From Chloroflexota bacterium (GTDB taxonomy: Bacteria > Chloroflexota > Dehalococcoidia > Lucifugimonadales > UBA3495), in assembly GCA_022573285.1 (NCBI GenBank), contig JACZUF010000023.1, forward strand, positions 1 through 48,617: a DNA stretch of 48,617 bases. The letters are read 5' to 3'. Positions 26,338 through 35,898 of this stretch are shown here, piece by piece. The position numbers were made by a program, and so were the translations under genes. The notes under the pieces were generated by a model, which saw nothing but the letters and a program-made list of their open reading frames with translations, had not been told where the DNA came from and made no database searches. Within the stretch, counting starts at the first letter, position 1, and each line of letters begins with the position of its first letter.

Positions 26338-27528
26338 TCAGTCCGACTGGACCTGGTTCTCGGTGCGCACCGAAAGCCCGTAGATCTTGATGAAGCCCTC
26401 GGCCGAACCGTGGTCGAACTCGTCCGCCCGGTCGTAGGTAGCCAAGCCGTAGTCGTACAAAGCCTTGGGCGCCTGCCGTCCCACCACGGTGCAGGTCCCT
26501 TTATGCAGCCGCGCCCGGATGTCTCCGGTTACGAACCGTTGGGTGCTCTGCACGTAGGCGTTGAGGTCGGTCCGGTGGGCGGTGAACCAAAGGCCGTTGT
26601 AGATCACGTCGGCGTATTCCTGGGCGATGCGGGCTTTGGTGCGGGCCTGGTCTTTGGTCAGGGTCATGGCTTCCAGCGAGGTATGGGCCGTGTGCAGCAC
26701 CGTGGCCGCCGGGCATTCGTAGACCTCCCTGGATTTGATGCCCACCAACCGGTTCTCCACGTGGTCGATGCGCCCCACGCCGTGGGTACCGGCCAGAGTG
26801 TTCAGGTGACTTATCAAATCGGTCCCGGCCATGGTCTCGCCGTCCACCGCCGTGGGCACGCCGCACTCGAAATGAATCTCGACGTAGGCGGGTTCATCGG
26901 GGGCGCCGGCCACGGGACTGGTCCATTCGTAGGCGTCTTCGGGGGGTTCCAGCCAGGGGTCCTCCAGTTCTCCGGCCTCCACGCTCCGGCCCCACAGGTT
27001 CTCGTCGGTGGAGAACCGGCTGCGGTTGGCGTCGATGGGCAGGTTGCGCGCTTGGCCGTATTCAATCTCGTCATCCCGGCTCATGCCCCAATCCCGTATG
27101 GGAGCGACGACCTTGATGTCCGGCCCCAGCGCGGCGATGCCGACCTCCAACCGGACTTGGTCGTTGCCCTTGCCGGTGCAACCATGGGCGATGGCGTAGG
27201 CGTCGTGCTCCCGCGCCGCCTCCACCAGATAGCGGGCGATCAGCGGCCTTCCCAAGGCAGTGGCCAACGGATACTGTTCCTCGTAGATGGTCCCTGCCTG
27301 CAGGGAAGGGAACAGGAACTCGTTCACCAGGGTCTCCTTGCCGTCAACGGTCAGGGCCTCCACGGCGCCGATGCTCAGCGCCCGCTGGCGGATGGACTCC
27401 AGGTCCACCATGCCGAGGTCGACGGTCAGGGTGATTATGTCGGCGTCGTACTTCTCCTGCAGCCAAGGGACCGCCACGGTGGTGTCCAGTCCCCCGCTGT
27501 AGGCCAGCACGATTTTTGGCTTTGCCAT
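26338..27528 (-). CDS. argG: Argininosuccinate synthase
   Basis: This 396-residue enzyme joins citrulline and aspartate with ATP to make argininosuccinate, the penultimate step of arginine synthesis. The PP-loop ATP site reads VLAYSGGLDTTVAVPWL at the N-terminus, and AIAHGCTGKGNDQVRLE is the substrate-binding signature. Length is normal for the family. It lies 23 bases after argD on the same strand and shows no obvious ribosome-binding site of its own, so it may rely on coupling to argD. argF and argH, needed on either side of this step, are not in the window. Confidence 0.97.
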   Translation of the reverse strand: MAKPKIVLAYSGGLDTTVAVPWLQEKYDADIITLTVDLGMVDLESIRQRALSIGAVEALTVDGKETLVNEFLFPSLQAGTIYEEQYPLATALGRPLIARYLVEAAREHDAYAIAHGCTGKGNDQVRLEVGIAALGPDIKVVAPIRDWGMSRDDEIEYGQARNLPIDANRSRFSTDENLWGRSVEAGELEDPWLEPPEDAYEWTSPVAGAPDEPAYVEIHFECGVPTAVDGETMAGTDLISHLNTLAGTHGVGRIDHVENRLVGIKSREVYECPAATVLHTAHTSLEAMTLTKDQARTKARIAQEYADVIYNGLWFTAHRTDLNAYVQSTQRFVTGDIRARLHKGTCTVVGRQAPKALYDYGLATYDRADEFDHGSAEGFIKIYGLSVRTENQVQSD

Positions 27529-27551
27529 TATTTGGTTCTATCCGTCTGGAA

Positions 27552-28742
27552 TCAGATGGTCGCCAGGGCGTTGCCCAAGCGCTCCATACCCTGGTCGATC
27601 TCTTCCTTGGTGATGGTCAGGGGCGGCATGAAGCGGATGGTGGTGGGCCTGGGCGCGTTCAACAGGATGCCGGCCTCGTTGGCGGCGGTGAGCACCTGGC
27701 CGGAGATCTCGCTCTCGAAGTCCATGGCCGCCAGCAGGCCCTTGCCGCGCACCTCGGAGATGAAGGAGAACCGGCCCTTCAGGTCGTTCAACCGGCCCAG
27801 CAGGTAGGGCTCCATCTCCTTGGTCTTGGCGGGAATGTCGTTGTCGATGAGGAACTTGGTCCCGGCGTAGGCGGCGGCGGTGGTGAGCATGTTGCCGCCG
27901 AAGGTCGAGCCGTGGTCGCCGGGCACCAGGGCCATGCAATGCTCCTTGGACAGGAACGCTCCGATGGGCACGCCGTAGCCCAGTCCCTTGGCCAGGGTCA
28001 TGACGTCGGGCTCAATGCCGTATTCCTGGTATCCGAACAGGCTGCCCAAGCGTCCCATGCCGGTCTGCACTTCGTCCAGTATCAACAGGATCCCCTGCTT
28101 GTCGCACCAGTCTCTGACCCGCTTCAGGTAGTCGTCGTCGGGAATGACCACGCCGGCCTCGCCCTGCACCGGTTCGATCATCACCGCCGCCGTCTGGTCG
28201 GTGGTGGCGTTCATGATGGCCTCGACGTCATTGTAGTCGACGTGGACGAACCCAGGCTGCAGCGGAGTGAAATTCGCCTGATAGTGGGGCTGGCCGGTGG
28301 CGGCCAGCGTGCCCATGGTGCGGCCGTGGAAGGAGTTCAGGGCCGTGATGATCTCGTAGGCGCCGTCGCGGTTGAGCTTGCCGTAACGCTTAGCCAGTTT
28401 CATGGCCCCTTCGTTGGCCTCGGCCCCGCTGTTGCCGAAGAAGACCAGGTCCAGGGCGCTGTTCTCGATCAGGGTCTCCGCCAATTGCAGTTGGGGCACG
28501 CTGTAGAACTGGTTGGAGACCTGCATCAGGGTGGCGGCCTGATCGGCGATGGCCTTGGTCACCACCGGGTGGCAGTGGCCCAACTGGTTCACGGCCCAGC
28601 CGGCCACGAAGTCCAGATACTCTTTGCCGTCGGCGTCCCAGGCGCGGGTGCCTTCGCCCCTGACCAGCACCACCGGTTGGCGGCGCACCGTCTGGGCGTA
28701 ATACTTCTTCTCGACCTCGATCCACTCGCTGCTCTTGGTCAT
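27552..28742 (-). CDS. argD: Acetylornithine/ornithine aminotransferase family (class III)
   Basis: A 396-residue class III aminotransferase that converts N-acetylglutamate semialdehyde to N-acetylornithine. The phosphate-binding NSGAEANEGAMKLA segment, FHGRTMGTLAATGQ, ILDEVQTGMGR and the Schiff-base lysine in TLAKGLGYGVPIGAF are all standard. Its start overlaps the stop of the upstream UPF0182 gene in an ATGA arrangement, implying translational coupling. The genomic setting between argB and argG supports ArgD rather than another class III enzyme. Confidence 0.94.
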   Translation of the reverse strand: MTKSSEWIEVEKKYYAQTVRRQPVVLVRGEGTRAWDADGKEYLDFVAGWAVNQLGHCHPVVTKAIADQAATLMQVSNQFYSVPQLQLAETLIENSALDLVFFGNSGAEANEGAMKLAKRYGKLNRDGAYEIITALNSFHGRTMGTLAATGQPHYQANFTPLQPGFVHVDYNDVEAIMNATTDQTAAVMIEPVQGEAGVVIPDDDYLKRVRDWCDKQGILLILDEVQTGMGRLGSLFGYQEYGIEPDVMTLAKGLGYGVPIGAFLSKEHCMALVPGDHGSTFGGNMLTTAAAYAGTKFLIDNDIPAKTKEMEPYLLGRLNDLKGRFSFISEVRGKGLLAAMDFESEISGQVLTAANEAGILLNAPRPTTIRFMPPLTITKEEIDQGMERLGNALATI

Positions 28743-31468
28743 TGCGGGCCGTCTCCTCCCAATGATTCTCGTAGGCGTTCCACAGCCTCTTGAAGCTCCT
28801 TCAGGGCCTCGTCCAGCCCGGAGACCGCATCCTCGATCAACCGCAGGTCGTCCGTACCCGGAGCCGCCTGGCCGTCCCCACCTGCCTCAGACACACGGGA
28901 AGGCGCCCCATCCTCCAGCAACATGGCCAATCCTTCGGCGACGCTGTCCGCCATCACCACGTTGCTGGCGTCGGCCAGGATCACCTTCTTGAGCTCCGGA
29001 AAGGCCAAACTTTCCGACCGAAGATATAAAGGCTCCACATAGATTATCGCATCGCCCACCGGTATGACCAATAGCTGGCCCCGGACGATCCGAGACCCGG
29101 GCCCCTCCCCTCCCCACAAGGTGAATTGCTGGGAAATCACCGGGTCGATCTCGATCCGCGCCTCCACCTGACTGGGCCCATGGACCTGCGGATCGCTGGG
29201 CACTATGAAGGCGTTGAGCTTGCCGTAATGTTCCCCGTCGTTCCGGGCCGTCAACCAGCCAACCAGGTTCTTCTTCCCGCCGGCCGGGGTGAAGGGCAAC
29301 ATTAACACAAACTCTACGCGGTCGCCGCCGGGCATCTGCAATATCAGGTACGAGGGATGGACCTCGACCCCCCGTTGGCCAAAGCGGTTGTCCAGAGGGA
29401 TGGCCCACTGCTCCGCCTGGTTGAAGAACACCTGGGGATCGGTGATGTGATAGCGCAGGTACATATCGGCCTGGACCGAGAACAGACCGTTGGGATAGCG
29501 GATGTGCGCCTGCAGGTCGGCAGGCATCTGGGCGAAGTCCATGAACAGGTCCGGGAAAGCGCGGCGGTACATCCTCAGCAGCGGGTCGTCGGGGTCCATG
29601 ACATAGATGGACACCTCGCCGCTAAAGGCGTCCACCACCGCCTTGACGCTGTTCCGGATGTAGTTGAAGCCGTTGTCCGAGTGGGTCGAGTATGGGTAGC
29701 GGTCGGTATTGGTGAAGGCGTCCTGCAGCCACCACAGCTTGCCCGCTTCGTCCACCACCGGATACGGGTCGGCGTCCATGGTCAAGAAAGGCGCCAGCGC
29801 CTGCACCCGCCGGCTTATCTGCCGCCGGTACTGGATGCGGGTGCCGGATGTGATCTGGTCGCTGAGAAATATGTTGATATCGGCGAACTGCCAGGCATAA
29901 GCCAGCCGCCGGAATGTCGAACCCAGCGTCACTCCTCCGTCGCCGTCGTAGTGCAGGTCACTTCCCGATGGGTCTATCTCCGGAGCGGCGCTGTTCACTA
30001 TGGCGAAGGGCGCCGGGGATTCCCCGTAATATAGCTCCGGCCGCTGGATGGGAAATTCCCCGCGGATGGGAATGTCCTGGATGAAGAATTCGGGGCGTCC
30101 CTCCTCCGGGGTGAAGCCGGTGGCCGGACTCATGGCGACGCCGTAGCCGTGGGTGTACTGGAGCGTACGGTTCACCCAGTTGCGGGCGTCGGGGGGCAGG
30201 CTATCGGGGTCCAACTCCCGGGCCGCCAACAGCACCTGCCGCAGCCGTCCATCCAATATGTAACGGTCCGAGTCCATGTTCAAGAAGTTGTAGTACAGCT
30301 CCATGAACTGGAGTTGGTTGTAGGCTTCTCGCAGCGGCTCCACGTCCCACAGCCGTATGTTCTCAATGACCGCCAGGTTTTCGGCCACCACCTTGGCGTC
30401 CACAGCGCGCACCGCCGGGAGCGCCACCGGTGTCACCTGGTCTAGTTGGTAGGCGGCCCGGGTGGCCTCGATGTTCCGCGCGATGTAGACCTGCTCCCGT
30501 TCGAACTCGTTGGGGTCCACCTGGAAGCGTTGGAACAGCGCCGGAAAGGCCAGGTTGGCCAGGAGCAACATGATGACCCAGAGGCTGAAGGAACCCACCA
30601 TCAGCCTGAGACCGCCGAAATAGTTGCTGACGAAGAAGCCGCCGGCGCCCAGGACTGCGATACCGGTCATCAGCCAGAGCACCGGGATGCGGGCATGGAT
30701 GTCGGCGTAACCGGCCCCGGCCACCAAGCCTCCCGGCGACAGGACCAGCTCGTAGACGGCCAGGACATGTCCGGTTGCAATGCTCAACATCAAAATGCCG
30801 CCCAGGATGCCCATGTGCTTTAGCATCCGCGGCGCCAGGAAGAAGTTCAGTCCCCTCAGCCCGTAGATGCCGGCATAAAGGAGCAGAGACATCACCACGG
30901 AGGTGATGAGGATGCCCATGACCCAGCCGTGGATGAAGTGGAGCATCCGCAGGGTCACGACGAAGAACGAGAGGTCTTGGCCGAATTCGGCGTCGGCAAT
31001 CCCGAAGGAAACCTTGTTCAAAAACAGCAGGAAGGTCTCCCAGTGGCCTGCGGCGGACGAGCCGAAAATGGGCGCGGCGGTCAAGACGGTGACGGCCACG
31101 GCCGCCACCAAGAGCGCACGCAACAGCCGCATCGCGTCATCGGTCACGGCGAGGGTCGATGGGCCCCGGGAGAACCGGAACGTGAAATAGAAGTTGACCG
31201 CCAGGGCTGCGGCCGCCACCGCCGTCCCGCCGATGAAGAGCCAGACCTTCATCACCAGGATCTTGGTGAAGACACTCCGGTAGCCCAGCTCACCGAACCA
31301 CAGCCAATCGGTATAGACGGTCCGCAGCCACCACAGGATTAAAAAGGCGAACAGAAGGCCAACGGCGATAATGCTGCCGTTGCGGACCCGCCGCAGGTTA
31401 GCGGCTGAGATTCCCGGCAGGACCGGGGCTTCCGGCTGACCGGCGTCGCTTGTCAGATCGTAGCTCAT
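28739..31468 (-). CDS. UPF0182 family large membrane protein
   Basis: A 909-residue protein of the UPF0182 (COG1615) family, found in actinobacteria, Chloroflexota and related groups, with no established function. The N-terminal third holds about seven membrane segments, beginning near residue 30 (SIIAVGLLFAFLILWW). The remainder is a long extracytoplasmic-looking region with family segments such as LTYTHGYGVAMSP-like TLQYTHGYGVAMSP and FIQDIPIRGEFP. The C-terminus (about 860-909) is acidic and coiled-coil-like (LDEALKELQEAVERL). It lies 27 bases after argB and overlaps argD by four bases, so it is embedded in the arginine operon. Confidence 0.93.
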   Translation of the reverse strand: MSYDLTSDAGQPEAPVLPGISAANLRRVRNGSIIAVGLLFAFLILWWLRTVYTDWLWFGELGYRSVFTKILVMKVWLFIGGTAVAAAALAVNFYFTFRFSRGPSTLAVTDDAMRLLRALLVAAVAVTVLTAAPIFGSSAAGHWETFLLFLNKVSFGIADAEFGQDLSFFVVTLRMLHFIHGWVMGILITSVVMSLLLYAGIYGLRGLNFFLAPRMLKHMGILGGILMLSIATGHVLAVYELVLSPGGLVAGAGYADIHARIPVLWLMTGIAVLGAGGFFVSNYFGGLRLMVGSFSLWVIMLLLANLAFPALFQRFQVDPNEFEREQVYIARNIEATRAAYQLDQVTPVALPAVRAVDAKVVAENLAVIENIRLWDVEPLREAYNQLQFMELYYNFLNMDSDRYILDGRLRQVLLAARELDPDSLPPDARNWVNRTLQYTHGYGVAMSPATGFTPEEGRPEFFIQDIPIRGEFPIQRPELYYGESPAPFAIVNSAAPEIDPSGSDLHYDGDGGVTLGSTFRRLAYAWQFADINIFLSDQITSGTRIQYRRQISRRVQALAPFLTMDADPYPVVDEAGKLWWLQDAFTNTDRYPYSTHSDNGFNYIRNSVKAVVDAFSGEVSIYVMDPDDPLLRMYRRAFPDLFMDFAQMPADLQAHIRYPNGLFSVQADMYLRYHITDPQVFFNQAEQWAIPLDNRFGQRGVEVHPSYLILQMPGGDRVEFVLMLPFTPAGGKKNLVGWLTARNDGEHYGKLNAFIVPSDPQVHGPSQVEARIEIDPVISQQFTLWGGEGPGSRIVRGQLLVIPVGDAIIYVEPLYLRSESLAFPELKKVILADASNVVMADSVAEGLAMLLEDGAPSRVSEAGGDGQAAPGTDDLRLIEDAVSGLDEALKELQEAVERLRESLGGDGPQ

Positions 31469-31495
31469 AGGCTATGCAACGGCGGGGTTATGAGA

Positions 31496-32305
31496 TCAAG
31501 TTCTGCGGGCATTTCCGAAATCGCCAACAATGGTGGTCCCGGACGAATCGCCCCGCAAACATTCCAACAAAGCGTTGGGTTGGCGCCCATCGATGATGTT
31601 GGCCACGGGAGAGCGTTCCAGCGCCCGCAGACAGGCAGACAGCTTTGGAATCATCCCACCCTGGATGACGCCGGAGTTGAACAGGATGTTGGCCCGGCGC
31701 CGGTCCAGCCGCCTGATAACGCGGCCGCCGCCGTCCATGACGCCGGCGACGTCGGTCAGGAAGATCAGTTGCTCGGCCTCCAATGCGTAGGCCAGTTCTC
31801 CCGCGACCGTGTCGCCGTTAATGTTCAGCGGACTGCCCGCATGCTCGGAGCCGTCGCGCACGTGGACGCCGAGGGGCGCGATAATGGGTATATACCCGCT
31901 GTCCAGCAATGCCCTGATCAGCCCGCTGTTCACGTTGGTTACCTCGCCCACAAACCCCAGTTCCGGATTGCCGATCTTGGCTTCGACCATGCCACCGTCA
32001 ATGCCGCTCAGGCCCACGGTCCGGCCGCCGAATTCTTGCATCATGGAGACCAGTTCCTTGTTGATCAGTCCGGTTAGGACGGCCACCACTATCTCGAGGC
32101 TGGGCGCGTCGGTAACCCGCAGGCCGCCCACGAACCTGGGCGCCAGACCTTGACGCTGCATCCATTGGGAGATCACGTTCCCGCCGCCGTGGACCACCAC
32201 CACCTCCCGCCCTTCCTCCTGCAACCGGACCAGGTCCCTAAGGCTGGTGTCGTGACTTCCCAGGGTGCTGCCACCGATCTTTACAACGATTGGATGGCCC
32301 GGCAC
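31496..32305 (-). CDS. argB: Acetylglutamate kinase
   Basis: A 269-residue amino acid kinase that phosphorylates N-acetylglutamate. IVVKIGGSTLGSH is the N-terminal phosphate-binding strand, VVVHGGGNVISQWM the substrate loop, LNINGDTVAGELAYAL the core motif and GGMIPKLSACLRAL the C-terminal lysine site. GTG 32305 is chosen because GGAGGAAGGA precedes it directly; a TTG at 32317 lies inside that site. The protein lacks the N-terminal helix found in hexameric, arginine-inhibited kinases, which hints that feedback control may be weak here or act on another step. Confidence 0.94.
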   Translation of the reverse strand: MPGHPIVVKIGGSTLGSHDTSLRDLVRLQEEGREVVVVHGGGNVISQWMQRQGLAPRFVGGLRVTDAPSLEIVVAVLTGLINKELVSMMQEFGGRTVGLSGIDGGMVEAKIGNPELGFVGEVTNVNSGLIRALLDSGYIPIIAPLGVHVRDGSEHAGSPLNINGDTVAGELAYALEAEQLIFLTDVAGVMDGGGRVIRRLDRRRANILFNSGVIQGGMIPKLSACLRALERSPVANIIDGRQPNALLECLRGDSSGTTIVGDFGNARRT

Positions 32306-32516
32306 TCCTTCCTCCAAACAAAAAAACTCAGACCAACATTGGGTTCAAAGGGTGTGGAATCGGCTGCCAGAGGAGGGACCACGAAAGCTGCCGGAAAAAG
32401 CAATCAGACTGCCGTCGGCCCTGCCATTGGGAACGGCCGTCCCACGCCCGAATATCTAACGGGAATGCAGACGCAGCCTACGGGTGCGCGGGCCGGTCCC
32501 TAAAATAGAGGCAAGG

Positions 32517-33737
32517 CTAAGTGGTGTAGGCACTGTTGATGACCACGTATTCTTCGGTAAGGTCGCAGCCCCATGCGGTGGCCTGACCGTCCGAAAGATT
32601 TAAGTTAACCCCGAACGTAACCTCGTCGCCACGCATCAACGCGACCACGGCGTCCCGGTGGAAGGGCACCGGCCTGCCGCCTTCCATGATGCAAACGCCG
32701 TTGATGTACAGATCGATCTTCGACTCGACGGTCTCGGCCCCGCAGCGGCCCAAAGCCATGATCAACCGGCCCCAGTTTGGGTCTGCCCCGTATACTGCCG
32801 ATTTGATCAACAGCGATGATGCGATGGTCTTGGCCGCCAAACGGGCGTCAGCGGTGTTCTTGGCGCCCCGGACCTCGGCCACCAACAGGCGGGTCGCTCC
32901 CTCCCCGTCCCGGGCCAACTGACGGGTCAACTGGACCAAAACGTCGGTCAACGCCTCTTTGAATACCTCGGCGTCGGCGCTGCCGCCGGATATGGGGCTG
33001 TTGCCGGCGGCCCCGTTGGCCAGGACCACCAGGCTATCGTTGGTGCTGGTATCGCCGTCAATGTCCAGCATGTTCAGGGTGTTGTCGGCAATATCAGGCA
33101 GAATAGCCCGCATGAAGTCCTGCTCCACTGCGGCGTCGGTGGCCACGAAGCAGAGCATGGTAGCCATATTTGGGTGAATCATCCCCGAGCCCTTGGCCAC
33201 GCCGCAGATATTGATCTCAGCGCCGCCCAGGTTGACCGAAACACCGGCTTCCTTGGTCCGGGTGTCGGTGGTCATCATGGCCCGGGCCAAAGAGTTGCCA
33301 CCATCTTCCGCAAGTTGGATCTCATCCACGCCTTTCTTGATGAGGGTCATGGGCAGCTCGACACCGATAACACCGGTGCTGAAGACCAGGACCTCCGCGG
33401 GCTTCACGCCCAATCCAGCGGCGGCCACGGCGGCCATCTCCTTGGCGTCGATATAGCCTTGCTCACCCACCCCGGCATTGGCGATGCCCGAATTGACCAC
33501 CAGCCCCCTCACCGGCGCGCCCGCCCTCAGGGTCTCCCGGTTCAGGGTGACCGACGGAGACACCAGGGTGCTCTTGGTGAACACCGCAGCAACGGAGCAT
33601 GGCGTGTCGGACAGAAGCATCCCCATGTCCATCTTGTCTTCGGAGTAGGTCTTGATGCCCACGTAGGTGCCCCCGGCTCGGAAGCCTCGGGCGGTGGTTA
33701 TGGTGCCGCCGTCTACGCGGGTGATTGGGCCGGCCAT
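32517..33737 (-). CDS. argJ: Glutamate N-acetyltransferase / amino-acid acetyltransferase (ornithine acetyltransferase)
   Basis: A 406-residue ArgJ. It transfers the acetyl group from acetylornithine to glutamate, making the pathway cyclic. The self-cleavage site lies in KGSGMIHPNMATML, with the threonine that becomes the N-terminal nucleophile of the beta chain, and NSGIANAG is the oxyanion-type motif. AGAGGAAGG precedes the ATG at 33737. A minus-strand TATACT lies about 60 bases upstream with a weak -35, so the arg run may start here. A 211-base gap separates it from argB. argC is absent from the window. Confidence 0.95.
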   Translation of the reverse strand: MAGPITRVDGGTITTARGFRAGGTYVGIKTYSEDKMDMGMLLSDTPCSVAAVFTKSTLVSPSVTLNRETLRAGAPVRGLVVNSGIANAGVGEQGYIDAKEMAAVAAAGLGVKPAEVLVFSTGVIGVELPMTLIKKGVDEIQLAEDGGNSLARAMMTTDTRTKEAGVSVNLGGAEINICGVAKGSGMIHPNMATMLCFVATDAAVEQDFMRAILPDIADNTLNMLDIDGDTSTNDSLVVLANGAAGNSPISGGSADAEVFKEALTDVLVQLTRQLARDGEGATRLLVAEVRGAKNTADARLAAKTIASSLLIKSAVYGADPNWGRLIMALGRCGAETVESKIDLYINGVCIMEGGRPVPFHRDAVVALMRGDEVTFGVNLNLSDGQATAWGCDLTEEYVVINSAYTT

Positions 33738-33958
33738 GGGCTACCTTCCTCTTTGGTCTGAAAAATATCCGGTCTGTATCCGTGCCTGAGCAAGCACCGA
33801 GTATATCACAACACCAAGACCGCCCAACACGAACCAGTTCACCTCGCCCGCGCCTGTGGACTGGTCTTAGGGGTTCACCTATAATCGGGCCAGATAGTCC
33901 GGGCTTATTTATTCGGGCTTTCTATATTAAGCGTAAATCTCGCGATCAGGTGGGTGGA

Positions 33959-35242
33959 ATGGCAACGGTAAGCCCCTTCAGGGGATGGCGGTACAACCCG
34001 GAGACGGTGGGAGACATGGCCTCGGTGCTGTGCCCGCCCTACGACATGATAACGACCGAAACTCAGGAGGCCCTCAAACGCCGGAACCAGTACAACGTTA
34101 TCCACCTGGAGGCCGGCGAGGGCCTGGACTGGAATTCTTCGGTGAAAGAGCAATACGCCGAGGCCTCCCGGCTGTTTGACCGCTGGAGGCAGGAAGGGGT
34201 GCTGCGCCAAGACCCTGAACCCTGCTACTACCTGATGCGTCACAGCTTTCCCATGGCCGGCAAGAACATGGTCAGAGTGGGACTCATCGCCTCCGTGGGC
34301 CTGGAGGACTATCAGACGCGGCAGGTGCTGCCCCACGAGTACACCGAAGCCCCGGCCATCCGCGACCGGGTCATGTTGATGGAGTCCCTGTCGGCCAACA
34401 TCAGCCCGATAATGTCGATCTACCGCGACGCCGAGGGCGTGCTGGACCCGTTGTTCAAGCAGGTGATGAGCGGCGCGCCGGAGATTGACGCCAAGGACGG
34501 CTCGGGCAGCGCCACCGCCCTGTGGCCCATCTCCGACCCGGACGTGCAGGGCCAGATCAAGAAGTTTTTCGCCAGCCGGCCCGTCTACCTTGCCGACGGC
34601 CACCACCGCTACGAGGCGGCCAGGCAGTACCAATTGGACCGCCACGCCGAGAACGCCGGGGCCACGGCGGGCAACCTGGCCCACAACTTCGTGATGATGA
34701 CCCTGATCGCCTTCGACGACCCTGGACTGGTCGTGCTTGGCTACCACCGCACGCTGAACGGCGTCCCCGAAGAAAAACTGGGCAAAATTAAAGCCAGGTT
34801 GGACGAGCTGTTCGATTCGGAGCCTGTCTCGGGCGACGCTGACGCGCTGGTTGAGCAGGTGACCCGGCTGGGCGCCGGCCAGCGACTGATGGCGTCGGTG
34901 GACCAGATAGGCGCCCGGCTGCTAACGCTGAAAGACTCGGCCGTTGCCCCGGACTGGGGCCCACTTGCCGCATCCGAGGCCTGGGTGCTTGAGGAGCAGG
35001 TGCTGCGGCCGGAACTAGGCGACGCCACCCTGGACCACCTGGGATTCATACACGATCACGCAGAGGCCGTCAGCCGCGCCAAGAGCGGCGAACTACAGAT
35101 GGCTTTCTTGCTAAAGCCCTTCCCGCTGGACGCCTTCGAGAGCATCGTGGGCGGCGGACAGCGGCTGCCCCGCAAGTCCACTTTTTTCTTTCCCAAGCTG
35201 CCCACCGGCCTGGTGATCAACCGGCTGGAAGGTGAACTTTAG
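33959..35242 (+). CDS. DUF1015 family protein
   Basis: A 427-residue member of DUF1015, a widespread bacterial family with no settled function. Family marks are PFRGWRYNPE at the N-terminus, VLCPPYDMIT, the NVIHLEAGEG strand, VYLADGHHRYEAA in the middle with its paired histidines, and a C-terminal FLLKP segment. The frame opens upstream at 33725, but ATG 33959 matches the family start. A TATAAT at 33880-33885 could serve as its promoter. It is divergent from the arg operon. The DGHHR motif suggests a metal or phosphate site, which is inference. Confidence 0.9.
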   Translation: MATVSPFRGWRYNPETVGDMASVLCPPYDMITTETQEALKRRNQYNVIHLEAGEGLDWNSSVKEQYAEASRLFDRWRQEGVLRQDPEPCYYLMRHSFPMAGKNMVRVGLIASVGLEDYQTRQVLPHEYTEAPAIRDRVMLMESLSANISPIMSIYRDAEGVLDPLFKQVMSGAPEIDAKDGSGSATALWPISDPDVQGQIKKFFASRPVYLADGHHRYEAARQYQLDRHAENAGATAGNLAHNFVMMTLIAFDDPGLVVLGYHRTLNGVPEEKLGKIKARLDELFDSEPVSGDADALVEQVTRLGAGQRLMASVDQIGARLLTLKDSAVAPDWGPLAASEAWVLEEQVLRPELGDATLDHLGFIHDHAEAVSRAKSGELQMAFLLKPFPLDAFESIVGGGQRLPRKSTFFFPKLPTGLVINRLEGEL

Positions 35243-35294
35243 GAAAGACCGACCGCCTGGAATGGAAATCTTAGAAGGGAACCTTTAAGAAAGA

Positions 35295-35789
35295 CTAACC
35301 GGCTGACCGGCCGCCGTTGGTCCGCTCGCTGGTTCTCTCACGGAACCGCTCGGTAATGGCCTGCTCGGCCTGACGGCTGTTGGCGGCGATGAACCCTTCC
35401 AAACGCCGGACCTCCGACTCGACATCTTCCCCGGCAGGCCCGGCAGGCCCGGCGGTTGTCCCGTTCTTCTTCAGATCGGCCAGTTGGGACCGGGCCTCGT
35501 CCACCCGTTTCAGCAATTCCAGGGCTTCAAGTTCCAGGGTGGCCGTCTTCTTGATCTCCAACAGCCTGCGCCGGTTGGCCACGGCGTCTTCAAGCCGCTC
35601 CTCGATCTCCCCCATGGCGGTCAGCGACGAGTCCAGGGACGTCTGGCCATAGACGGCCTGGCGGGGCAGGCGGCGCAGTTGAGTCTGGAACTGGCTGACC
35701 AGGGCGTCCAACTGCTCTTCTCTGTTGCGCATCTCAGCAATGCCCAGCCGAAGGGTGGCCATCGCCTGTTCGAGTTGAGAAATAGCCAC
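35295..35789 (-). CDS. Small coiled-coil protein of unknown function
   Basis: A 164-residue, charged, largely helical protein. Two heptad-rich stretches (about residues 5-45 and 60-105) are followed by a GPAGPAG turn encoded by repeated GGCAGGCCC units, another helix and a basic, polar C-terminus (RERTSERTNGG). It has no signal peptide or membrane segment. GTG 35789 has GGGAGG eight bases upstream; an ATG at 35822 would add 11 residues. It may be a structural or cell-division-associated protein, but no family is recognised. Confidence 0.75.
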   Translation of the reverse strand: MAISQLEQAMATLRLGIAEMRNREEQLDALVSQFQTQLRRLPRQAVYGQTSLDSSLTAMGEIEERLEDAVANRRRLLEIKKTATLELEALELLKRVDEARSQLADLKKNGTTAGPAGPAGEDVESEVRRLEGFIAANSRQAEQAITERFRERTSERTNGGRSAG

Positions 35790-35898
35790 TTTGGGCACCT
35801 CCCAAAACCGGCCTGGAATCATAACGCCGGAGTAACGTCAGCGTTACTCCGGCGGATACCATTGCTGGTTCAATTATCCCACTGGGACGGGCTGATTG

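Noticed and set aside
26410..27807. Long plus-strand frame over argG
   Set aside because: It is the mirror frame of argG and argD; no family motif is seen.
27516..28793. Long plus-strand frame over argD
   Set aside because: Mirror frame of argD with repetitive Gly/His/Val composition and no ribosome-binding site.
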